Positions 19,742 to 31,700 of a DNA stretch of 64,000 nt are shown here, one piece after another (position 1 is the first letter of the stretch; each line of letters begins with the position of its first letter). The DNA lies in contig NC_030811.1 of assembly GCF_001704415.2 (NCBI RefSeq), forward strand, positions 6,296,501 through 6,360,500, read 5' to 3'. Origin of the DNA: Capra hircus. Its lineage: Eukaryota; Chordata; Mammalia; Artiodactyla; Bovidae. The notes below the pieces were generated by a model. The model did no database searches, was not told the origin of the DNA, and was given only the letters and a program-made list of their open reading frames with translations. The position numbers and the translations under genes were made by a program.

Positions 19742-22700
19742 CTGGGAGGGAAAGAGGGCGGAAGATCAAAACCCCAGTGGAAGTGTGGAGCGGCGGTCGG
19801 CCCCGCCCCCGTCCGGCCCCGTCCCCGTCCGGGTCTGGCCCCGCCGGGCCCCGCCACGCCCCCTGCCCCCGCCCCTCCGCACCCGCAGCACGCCGATGAC
19901 GTCGCCCGCCTCGTCCAGCTCCATGCCGCCCTCTGTCGCCAAGATGCGCTGCACCGTCTGCAGGACGCTGGTTGCCATAGTGACGTCGCCGCAGACAAAC
20001 ATGTGGCCCCGCTCGAGGCACAGCACGCGGTGCACCTCGGCAGCCAGCTCGGTTCTCAGGATGTCCTGTACGTAGGTCTGAAGGGGAGGCGGGGTTAGGG
20101 GGGGACCCCGGCGGGGCCCGCGGAGCAAAGGGCAGGCCCCTGGGGAGCGAGGGGGCCGGGCGGGTCCTGGGCGCGAAGAGATGCCCTGGGTGCCAGGCGG
20201 GGCCCAGGTGCGCGGGGCTGGGGTCTGGAGAGACGGAGCGGAGCCGGGGGCGGGGCTTGGGTGAGGGTGACCGGAACCCAAAGGGGGCCCAACGAGCTGA
20301 TCGGAGTGGGCCGGGCCGGCCTGGGTCTCAGAGACCAGCTGGAGCACACGGCGATTCTTCCTCCGTACTTAGCTTCGGGTTACCCCAGCACCCTCAGGGT
20401 CCCGCACCTTGGGGCTGTCAGGTTCCCGGGAGAAGGCGGTGAGGACGCGGCCAAACACCCCGCGCTCCTGGGCGTCCTGCACCTCGTCGCGGTAGAGATG
20501 GTCGAGTTGGGAGCACCGGCAGCCGAACACCAGGGTCATGGGGGCGGGCTGCAGCCCTGCGGGCATCACTGTGGCTTGAGAGCGCCCTCAACCCCTCCTG
20601 GGGAACCCAGCTCCGGGGACACCTCCCACTGGCTTCTTTACTCTGGCCGACCGCCCACCTTTTCCTGCAGAAGCCACCACTCTCCACTCTTTGGCCTCTA
20701 GGAGAGGGCTAGATGTTTTCACAGAGAAGCCCAAGGTCACAGGAGGTGGTGACTTCCCTCTGGCGGGATGGCCAGTGGTGACACTGTGCTACAGCAGGGC
20801 CTCCTGACTCAGAATCCATGCCCTTGGGACCATGTAACCCTGCAGCCCTGAGACAACCAGCCCTCCCTGCTCAGGCCCCACGTTCTCCCACACCTTCAGC
20901 TTCTGTACTCTGCGCCTTCCTCTTGGTCACAAGCCCCCTTTCTTTTGATCGGCCAGCTTCCCTGGGCACCCTGTACCCAATCCGAACACCCTTCAGCTTC
21001 CTGGGATCTCAGACACACTCCATTGACCTCTGACACAGTCCAGAGTCCACCTGGGGCATTTCCGTCTTTTGAGTCCCAACCCTGTCTTCTCTAGGCTTCC
21101 AGGTTCCCTTTGTCCTTAATTCAATCCAATGCTACTTTGTGCTAGGCACCAGGAAGCCACACCAATGGGGCACTGCTCTTGTCTCTAGGGGGTTCCCCCA
21201 CTCCCCGGTCTAATAAACTTCACCTTTGGAGTCCTGTTTCTTGCCTTTCAGCGCCCTGCCCCTTGGTCCCCCTAAATTGTGTGACTCCCTCTTGCCTTCC
21301 GGTCACTCCCTTGGGCCCTGGCCTCACCTTTGCTCTCAATGTCATGCAGCCGCTCCTGCCAAAATCCCCGGAAGGGGGCGATGCCAGTGCCGGGGCCCAC
21401 GAGGATGCAGGGCACGTAGGGGTCAGGCGGCAGCCGGAAAGAGGGAGCCCTGGCCAAGACACCCTCCGTCAGGCCCCCTTTGTCCCCCCAGACTCCCCCA
21501 CTTAACAACCTCGGCAGGGTGGAGAAAGAACTTAACCTGCTTGCGTCTAGCTTACAGCGAGCATGGTATGCTTAGGAAAAGAACTCTCCGTGTTGGCAGA
21601 GACTCTCTGGACCTGTGGTTTCTGGAGGTTCCGTCAAAGGAAGTAAAGCTCAGGTTTGAACTGAAGAATGTTTTGATGTCTCAGTTTAGGAGATATAGAC
21701 AGCATGGGGAAGGGAAGGGCAGACAGCCTTTTGGTTCATAATGGGCTCACTGAGTGTATTTGAAACCACAGCCTCAATATCGGCCTTTGGTTTGTGTTCA
21801 CTAGATGGGCAGTTTATCTGTAATTTGGCCTACTGGATGGGTTTGGGTCACTAGGCCTGGCTGGTGCATCCTGGGAACTCTTGCTTGTGCCACCTTAGGC
21901 CTCCAGCTCCTGGGTGCTGGATGGGGCAAGACTTCTGGACGCAGCAGGGAGGGAAGGGTGTCCTGAGATCCTTCCCTTTCCCTTGAGTCCTCAGTGACAC
22001 TATGGTGAGCTAACTAGTTTTCCCTGGACTATAGGCTGGTGGAGCATAGTTCCCAGGTGCCTGCCTGCCAACATCCGAGGGACCCCATGGATGTAGGGAG
22101 GGACACAGTACACCTTCTAAAAGGGACAGGGCCTGCTGGGGTGGGATCCCAGCCCGTTCCTGGGAGCTGCAGCCTCAAGGTAGGACCTGAAGTTCGAATC
22201 AGTGAGAGGCCCAAAGCTAAGCCAGAGTTGTGAAGTGAGTGGCTTGACGGGATGCCCCGTCCTGGCTGGGTTAGGCTGGGCCTGCCTGCTCCCACTCACA
22301 CGCTCCACCAAGGCATCTCCCCTCCCCCCACCCCCCCCCGGTCCCCCCATCCCCACTCTAGCCAGCCTGTCCATATGCCCTCGGCCATCTGTGTGGCGCT
22401 CTGTCCATCCTGGCTTGGACAGACCCCCTCCTCCTCCCTGTGCCCCTCCTGCGTGCACCTGCCGCCCCTGCAGTGCTCACTCACCCCCTGATGAAGCAGG
22501 GCACTGGGTCTCCAGTCTTGAGTTGGCTCAGCCACGTGGAGCAGACCCCGTAGTGTAGGGGGCCCAGCCCATCTAGGGGGTGGGGAGGAGGGAGAGGGCC
22601 CCCGGTGAGGGATCCACACCCCCCCCACCCTGCCCTGGGGGTCACTGCGGGGTCCCGGCCCTGTCCCCCCTGTCCCCCGTCTCACCTTGGGTCCTGTACG

Positions 22701-25700
22701 CCAGCACAGCCACCGTGAGGTGGACCTCTCCGGGGTGGGCGCTGGGGGCCGAGCTGACGGAGTAGTACCTGGGCTGCAGCAGGGGCAGCTGGGTGAGGAG
22801 CAGTGGGGCGGGCAGTGCCACGGATGGGAACTGCTCCAGCACCTCCAGCAGCGTGGGGCAGCGGAACCACTTCCACTCCTCGTAGCGCCGGGGGTCCTGG
22901 CGGGGTGGGGGGTGGCAGTGAGCTCAGCTCCTGCCTCCTGTCGACCTCCCTTCTTGACCCCTCCTGAGCTGAGCCTCCTGGCTGGGGGGCTTCTCGCTCC
23001 TCAGCTGGGGCCACAAACATTTCTCCAGCACCTTCCGTGTGCCTCTTTAAGGCCAGAGAATTTAGAGATGAATAGGAACACCAGAGTTGGTGGGGGGTCT
23101 TAGACCTGCAGGACTTCCGCTGGAGGTCCCCCTCCCCGCAGCTCATCCTGTCTCATGGGCCCTTGCTGCCCCACTGGGGGCAGGGATTGGGGTGGGTGTG
23201 GGGGCTCCCGACCTGACTGAGGGTCTCGAGCTCCTGCTGTTCGCTGGGTTCTTCGGCCAGGGTGCTGAGCAGTCGGAGAAGCCGGGGGCTGGGCGGGGAG
23301 GTGATGTCCAGGAAGAAGGTGAGAGCCTGGCGCAGTGTGCACGGGGGCAGCCGCGGGTCCCGCACCCAGCTGGGAGGAGGGCCGCCTGGGGGTGGGGTGG
23401 GGGGCATGAGGGGACGCTCAGAGAACGGGGCCACACTGGGCCCGCCTTGTCCTGGGCGACGGCTGCTTCTTGGGGGAGGACGTGGGGACTGACCACACCT
23501 TATGGTGTCATTGGACGGCTGGCCCTTGGACAGTGGTGGTGGGCCTGTCTGGGTAGACCCTGTGTGTCTATTCGAGGGCCCCTGCTGGATTGGGTTGGTC
23601 TGGTTGTGTGTGTGTGTGTTCGGGGCCCCTGCTGGGTTGGCTTGGTCTGGTTGTGTGTGCGTGTGTGTGTGTGTTCGGGGCCCCTGCTGGGTTGGCTTGG
23701 TCTGGGCCCCTGCCACTCCCCTGCTCATCTTATTGTAACTCCAGGCCCAGGGGCAGTGGAAGGCAGACCTGGTGCCAGCTACAGAGCAGGCTAGACGGCT
23801 GGGGATGGGGACGGGCCCAGAGGGAGGGGTGGCCTTTTGTGGGGGCTCTGGGGGTGGGTTCTGAGAAGGGAGCCGCAATCCATGGAGGTAGCACGGTGGC
23901 TGCGAGTGGGGGCCGCAGCAGCCTTCCTTCGGGTCCTGACCCTGAAGGGACCCTGGGGCCAGAGGGATGGAGCGGCCCTCGATGGCCCCTCACCTGGGCT
24001 GCCCTTCTCCAGCTGCTCCACAGCCACAGACTCGGTGGGCGGCGGTGGGTCCTCCACGCGGCTCAGCAGCGCCTCCACGAGGCCCGGCCGGTTGGGCGGG
24101 CAGATGCCTATGTGGTCCCCCGGCTGGTACTGCAGCCCCTCCTGGCCTGCGGTGTCCAGGCGCACCAGGATGGTGGCCCGGCTGGGATGGGGAGAAGGGA
24201 AAGTTACAGGAGGGCTGGGGGCGAGGAGGTGGGTGCTGGGGTCTGGGGAAGCGGGGGTGGGAGGGTGGGCTGAGGGAGGGGCCCTCCTCACGTGGACTTG
24301 CTGCTTTGCAGGTTTTCCACTGAGAGGACTGTGGCCTGAAACATCTTCCGTCTGTGCACGTGGATCAGGCCTGAGGGGCGAGGGGGTGGGGAGGCGAGGA
24401 GATGGGACTGAACCCAAGCCAGGGACTCAGGCCTGGCCCCCGAGTAGTGGGTCCCGGGCCCCCTGGAGCCCAGAGGGCCGGCAGGGTTGGGGTAACGTCG
24501 GGCCCCACCTGGCAGCAGCTGGAGGCCCTCGGCCTGGGCGCTCAGCCGGTACCTCTGGCGTTTCCAGCTCCGTTTGGGGCTGAAGATGTCCTGGGCGGCG
24601 GCCTTGGCCTCCTCCCCGACGCAGAACGTCTCGCAGGAGGCCTGGGGGTGAGGGGGTGAGTGTTGAGGACCCCTGGCCGCCAGGGAGGCCCGAGCAGCAG
24701 GGAGCTCAGAGGGGCTGATCAAGGGCCCGTTGGATCCTCGCCGCCTCCCCGAAACAGAGGCTGACGGCAACTTGTCCTTCAGCCCACTTGGTGCCGCTGT
24801 GCTGGCCACTCTTTTGCACGTATTTGTGTCACACCCACTCAGTAGTTAACCTGGTGAGTGTTAATCTCATGGTGCAAGAGGCACAGAACTCCTTGCACAC
24901 AGTAAGTAGCCCTCAGCGAAGGCGTCTGTGTGTTCAGACCTGAGGTCACAGTCTGATTCCTAGACTGAAAGTGAAAGAAAGTGAAGTTGCTCAGTCATGT
25001 CTGACCCTTTGCGACCCCATGGACTGGAGCCTACCAGGCTCCTCCCAGGCTCCTCCTGCCATTGGATTTTCCAGGCAAGGATACTGGAGTGGGTGGCCAT
25101 TTCCTTCTCCAGGGGATCTTCCTGACCCAGGGATCGAACCCAGATCTCCCTCTTTGTAGGCAGCCGCTTTACCGTCTGAGCCACCGGGGAAGCCCAGGCA
25201 TTCCTAAACTAGCAGCTTGCGAGTCTCCAGTTCCCAGGCTTTACACACCTGCTTAGAGTCTGCTGAAGATGAAATGAGAAGCTTAGGTAAAGCCCTGAAG
25301 TGCTCCTGGAGTGGGCACAGAAGGGGGGCGGGGCCTGGGGCAGGACCCCTGGGAGGGTATGTATCCTATCTGTTTCTACTCAGGCGCAAGCCTGGCAAAC
25401 CACTTAGCCGGCCCCTTAGCGTGAAACCTACAGCTCATCCAGGATTGGCTGCCGCCTCCCCTCCCACCCGCATCGCCAGTCCTGTTAATCTTTCTTTTGT
25501 GTGTGTAAAGTCTTATATCTCTTCCTTCCTTCCTTGGCCCCCTCCCTTCCTTCCTACCCCCCTCTGCTCCCACCCTGGTCAGCTCAGAGCCTTCCTGCTT
25601 CAGTCTGGATGCTCCTCCCGTCGGCCCTGCATTTCTAAGCGCTGTCCGCCAGCCTCATGCCTGCTCCCTGCTTCTCTCCTCACGCTCCCAGCTTCCTGTC

Positions 25701-28700
25701 ACTTCCCTTTGTCTGAATTCTTTACTCCTGTTTTCCATGCCCTCTTCTCCCCAGCAAGGGCTTCCCTGCTGGCTCAGATGGTAAAGAATCGGTCTGCAAT
25801 GCAGGAGACCCGGGTTCCATCCCCGGGTCGGGAAGATCCCCTGGAGAAGGGAGTGGCTACCCACTCTTGAATTCTTGCCTGGGAAACGCATGGACAGAGG
25901 AGCTTGGTGGGCTCCAGTCCATGGGGTTGCAAAGAGTCAGACACGACTGAGCGACTAACACTCTCCTCCCCAGCAAAACCTCCATCTGTGCTGGCCGGCC
26001 CTCCCCACCCCTCCTCCTGGGGAGCCCTCCTCCTTAGCCATCAGTCCAGGCCTGCTGAGCTCAACCTTGGGAACCCTGGCGGGGCCAGCAGTGTCCTGAG
26101 CCGTGTTAGGACTGGGAGAAGGAGCCCCCCTCAGCTCCAGGAGTGGTCCCCAGACCAGGCAGGGCTGTTCTGGAGGAAGCCCAGACTGAGAAAGTCCCAC
26201 CTTGTTCTCCCCTAGCCCAGGAACCCCCTCTGGCTCAGGTACCACCCCAAGCCTGTCTGGCCCCTGACTTCCTGTAGTTTCCCAGCTTCAGCCCTTGCCT
26301 CTGTCTTCCCTTTTTCCTTCATCCTGCCCTACACCCTCTCCCCTGCACCCATCCGGGAGAGGGAGTGACCTGTGCCTCTGTGCCTGCCCGAGGCGGCCGC
26401 CTGCCTGCTGGGGCCCTGGCTGCTGCTGCTTCAGGGCCATGTCGTCCATCACTGCTACTCAGGACTCAGCCAGAAGGGCTGGCTGTGCAGTGGGGCAAAA
26501 TATAAGGGTGGATTTTGGAGGAGCCGGAAGGGGCCGGAGAACCCAAAGAGTCAGGGTGTCGGTGAGGCCCCGGCCTCCTCCATGTGGCAGGTCTGGAGGT
26601 GGATGGAAGGAGTCAGCATTGGAGTTGGAGGGGTGGCGGGAGTTGGGGAGCTCACCTGGAAGGCCGCCTTTGCCCAGCCACGGAAGGCCTCCTCCTGGCC
26701 GCAGAGCTCGTCGCCCTGGCCCAGCTGCAACAGCCGCTCCCCTCCCAGCTCTTCCAGCCGGGTGTCCACTGCACGCGCGAAGGCGCAGAAGTGGGGGTAC
26801 GCCCGGGAGCCCAGTCCAAACACACAGAACCTGGGGTACCAGGAGCCATCAGGGCAGGCCCCTTCATCCTCGCCCCTGGTGCCCAGGCAGCTCGCCGCCC
26901 CCACCCCCCGGCAGAGCCCTCCTTGCCGAGGCCCCCGGACCTGAGGGTCCCCAGGGCCCCCGCGCTGTCTGTGTTGCTGGACTCCTTTCTCTTCCGCCGC
27001 CAGGAGGACACCAGCGGGTCGGAGCAGGAGACGCTGTTGAAGCGGATCTTGTAACTCCTGCAGGAGGCCAGGGGACAAGGGTGCCACAGGGGAGGAGACC
27101 GTCAGGGTCCAAAAAGCGCCTGCGGGCAGCTTCAGGGGCTCTGCCTCTGTGGTGCTGGGGGCGGGGTGGCTTGGTTTCGTGGCTGAGGGTCTGTGTCCAG
27201 GGGTCCCTGAGCCCTAGGCCCCGCCTCCTCTCCTCTCTCTGCAGGAGACGGGCCCCTCAGAATCCCTGGGACTGAAAGTGGGTAGTCACAAGGAAGAGGG
27301 TGTCCTGAGGCTGTGGTGGGTGGAGCTTAGGCCTGTGCTCAGCTGTCCTCCAGCTTGTTGGGAGGCTGACTTGCAGCCCAGAGAGGGGACTCTGTAGACC
27401 CCCTTTCCTTTTGTGTCTCCAAATGCCTCCCTTTCTCCCCCCTTCCCCTCCCCTTCCCCCTCCTTCTCCCCTACCCCCCACCCCGCCCCCACTCACTTGT
27501 GCTGTTCCGGCCTCGGGGAGCTGTTGTAGGGCCCCGACATCTCCATCAGGGCAGCTGCAAAACTCTGGTGAGGGCAAGTGTTAGCGTGGTGATTAGTTTT
27601 GTTTTATTTCAGACTGTACAGAAGCTCATACTGCACTGGAGTGGTCCCTGTTATCATTAGTTACGATTTTAATTTTTGTTTTGAACATTTCACAAAAAGA
27701 GGTATGGGCTTTTGCAAAACATTACAGAAGTGTGTCAAGTAATAAAATAGAAACCCTACCCTTCCCTTCCCTCCAGTCTCATCCATCAGAGCAGATGTAC
27801 CACAGACAGCTGTTACACTTTCTAGCCCCTTTTTCATTGTGCTTAATATATGTCTGTATTTATAGTTTATTTATTTGGCCATGCCACGCAGTTTGTGGGA
27901 TCTTATTTCCTCGACCAGGGGTTGAACCTAGGGTCCCCCAAGGTGAAGGCACCATGTCCTAACCACTGGACTGCCAGGGAAGTCCCTAGTTTTCCTTTTA
28001 AGTGAAAATGGGATCATATTATGGTTACCTGCTTTTTGCCAATAACCTATCATGGGTGTCCTTCATGTCCACACACCAACACTGACCTCAGTCTTTTAAA
28101 TGACGACACAGCATCCCATCATGTGTAGGTACCGTTCTGTATGAGACCTCCCTCTGACAGGGACATCTGGATGGCCTACGAACAATGCTCAAACACTCAT
28201 ATGTGCTTGCCTCCTCCTTTGTATATTTCAGGAGGGTAGTCCTTGGAGGTGGACTTTCTGAGCCAGGATTTGAAAACGAGTCATAAAATTGTCCTCCAGG
28301 ATCCTGTCCACACTGCAGGTGACCACTCCGTAATGTTTCAGCCAATTTGATAGGTGGAAACAGCTCTCAGTCTCCCTGCGTTGTTCTGATCACTAGCGGC
28401 GTAACACCTTCTAGAAAGCTGAGCCGTTATCACGTGCTGCCACGGAAACAGCTTAGAACTACACATGCCAACCTTTGCACAGGAAAAAACAAACCGCGGC
28501 AAGGCCATAACATCCCGGGATTCACTGCAGATGCCTTTAGGTGGTGGGCCTACAAGTTCACCGCAATTAGCATGCACTACTTTACTTTCTGAGCATTTTC
28601 TTGAAGTATAATGTACCCACAGAAAAGCACCCATGTTATAAAATGCCCAGCTTTATAGCTTTTCACAAACTCAACCTACCTGTGTCGTCAGCATCGCATC

Positions 28701-31700
28701 AAGAAACGTCACCAGCGTCCTAGAAGTCACCTTCGGGTAACCCGAGCCCAGGTCCCCACCTCCCGCCCTGGGGTCACCACTGGCTCTCCTGACTAAAACA
28801 CCAGAGATGTGTCCTCCCTGTTTCTAAACTTGGTGCAAAGTGAGTCTGATGGTCCGATTCTCCGTGTCGGGCTTCTTTCCCACTCACACGTGATGTTTGA
28901 GATTCATCCGTTCCATTGTGTATGGCTGTAATTTGTTCACTCTCATTGATGCATCGCATTTGAAAAGACCACGATGTATTTTTCCCATCTATGATTGAGA
29001 GTCATTTGAATTGTTTCCAGTGTGGGGATACCATGAGGAGTGCTGCTATTAATATTCTTGTTCATGTCGTTAGTAAATATATGCCATTTTCTGGGGGTAA
29101 ATTCCTAGGTTTCCTCCATTAAAAAAGGAATACGTACATACATTGACATGCGCGGAATTTAAGGGTGCAGTTCAAATTGGTTTGGCCATTGGGCGGTTTC
29201 AAAGTTAGACATACGTCTACCCGGTGACCCAACAGTTCCACTCCTAGGTATTTATCCAAGAGAAATGAAAACATAAGGCCACAAAAGCCTTGTACAAAAC
29301 TGTTCATAACAGCTTTATCCACAATAGCCGAGCTCTGGAAAACAGCCCAGGTGTCCGTCAGCAGGGGAGCAGAGAAATAAACTGTTCACACCCCCGAGGT
29401 GGACAGGAATGAACCACTGAATTGTCCAACAGCGAGATGAGCCTCCAAAGTAGGGTGGGTGAAAGAAGCCAGACACCGTGTGTCCCTTTCCGTGACCTTC
29501 TAATGCAGGTGCCAGGAATCAGGACGGGGGTCGCCTCTGGTGGGGAGACTGGGAAGCAGATTGACTTGGGGCCTTTCTAAGTGCTGGGAATGTTCTCTGT
29601 CTCAAAAGGATCGTGGGTCCCACGGATGCAAACACGACTCATCCTAGAAACAGCTGGTGAGTGTGTTTTTCTTTAGAAGGGAGGTCGCACGCAGGACTGA
29701 AGGGGCAGCGTGGTGGGGGAGAAGCCCTCTGTGGGCATCCTGCTCTAGGGGGCTTGCGGTGTAAGTGCTAAGAAGACATCTAAAAGCAGAAGCAGACAAG
29801 AGCTCCAGAAAGGAATGCAGCTAGGGGCTGCCGCGACCCGGAAGCAGGGAAGGTAAGGGCTAACAGTCAGGTATCGGACTCAACTCTAGTTGGTTTCTGT
29901 CAAGATCTGTTCAGAAAGTGAGGTTGCCTAATTTCTGTTGGCATCGGAGCAGTGGTCTTTCCTTTTGTTAAGAAAGGAAGAAAAGACACAAAGCTGAGAT
30001 CTCACTTTGGCTGCCGTCTTTCCCGTCTGTCAGTGCCTGAGCAGTCAGGAAGTGCCTCCCAAGTGCGGAAAGCTTGCTCTGATAGTGGCAGTGACTCGGA
30101 CTCCGGGTGCTGCCCAGCCACACTCGGTTTTGAGTCTCCCTTCTTGCCAGGTGCCCCCTTCCCTGGCAGGCCTCACCTCTCCATTCTCCGGGGGATCGCC
30201 ATTCCCAAAGGTGCTGGTCACCACCAGCACCAGCGCCTCGTGCTCCAGGGACACCACGTCATACTCATCCATGCACAGGACCTGCAGGCAGGGAGAAGAC
30301 GCATGTCCTGGGGACCCAGGCCCGCTGCCCTGGTCTGTTTCACTCTCGTCCTCGTGGGAGGGCGAGACTCAGGCCCTCACCTGATCCCTGCGTCCCTGAG
30401 GGTCCCGGGCTCCTCGGGGGCCCTGACTGTGACCCTTTCCCGTCCTCCAGCGTGTGAATGAGGATAGGGCCAGGATGCCCCCCCACCCCCCACCACTTCT
30501 TTTCAGACCCTTGCCCGCTGGGCTCAGCCCTACCCGGGGGTCAAAGGCCTTCCGGAAGAGCCTCCCCAGCTGCTGAGCATAGCTCTGGGCCCGGCCGGTC
30601 TCAGAGGCGTACAGGATGGTTGCTTTCACTCGCTTGGCCATCAGGGTGCCCATGAGTGAGGCAGAGATCTTCACCGCGCTGTGGGCGAGGAGGGGATGAG
30701 GGAGTCCCAGGCGCACATAGCCAGGGGCCTTCCCCTGCGAGCAGGGTCTCGGTGGGTTTGCAGGGGTAGTGTGCCCAGACCACCGATGAGGGGGGCGGTC
30801 CCCTGGGGTGTGGGGGAAGGGCAGCCCCCCACCCGGCGGGGGGAGGCACCTACTTGGCCACTTCCTTAAAGGTCTTCTTCCTGGTGATGCCGGCGCCCTT
30901 GGCCGCGCTCCCCTTCCAGGGGTCTGGCTGCAGGGGGATGAGGAGGGGCAGGAGTGAGGAGGGAGAGGAGAGAAGAAAGGGAGGTTGGAGGCTCCTGGAG
31001 GCTGTTCCGTTAGAGCTGGAGGAGTGGGCAGGAGCCCGTGGGGGGTGGGGTGGGTACCTGATAGCGGAAGGCAGGGGACAGGACGTAATTGACCATCTCC
31101 TGGTGGAAGACTGGCGTGAGGCTGCCCGAGATGGGGGGCACGATCCAGGCCCAGTCGGCGGGGCAGCCCCCTCTGGCCTTCTGCTCGTTTTCCAGGTGCT
31201 TCATGAAGGACACTGTGGCGGCGTGGTGGTCCACGATGGTCACCTTGGCGAGCTGGGGAGAGGGAGGGAAGGGGCGGGGCCAGGCTGAGGCCCAGCCCAC
31301 AGAGCCGCCCTTCCGCCACTCACCCCACACCTACATGCACGGCCTTCCCGGAGCCAACGCCACCCCTGCCTGGGGTGCTCGTGGTCCTGCTGCCAAGTCA
31401 GCGGCAGAAGCAGCGGCTCTGAGCTCTGACGTCTGTGTGCCCACCTTGACCCAGCCCACACATCAGCATAGCCGAAGCTCTCGAGACCCCGCAGAAGTAC
31501 TCGGCAAACCCTAGTTTCCTCAAATTATAATGCTCAGCATGCAATTGATCCTAGAATTAGAGTTTCCAGAATCCAGTGGGTCCCCTAAAGTGTGAAGCCC
31601 GGAAGGCCCCCAGGGACCACAATTACCGGGCATGCGCCAGTCGGCTGGGTTCCCGTACTGGGACCACTGGCCTAGGCGCTCAGAGCCCGCCATCTAAGTG

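Larger units (their letters stand above)
24642..26655 (-). other. NOS3 intron 16
   Basis: 2.0-kb intron. Two Bov-tA SINEs in opposite orientation (24966-25196 minus, 25757-25968 plus) are separated by about 560 bp and could form an RNA hairpin. The rest is pyrimidine-rich single-copy sequence. Confidence 0.75.
27565..30176 (-). other. NOS3 intron 13 (largest)
   Basis: 2.6 kb, mostly old repeats: a CHR SINE (27866), L1M-like sequence antisense (28030-29115) then sense (29125-29570). The 29600-30176 part looks single-copy. Confidence 0.7.
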
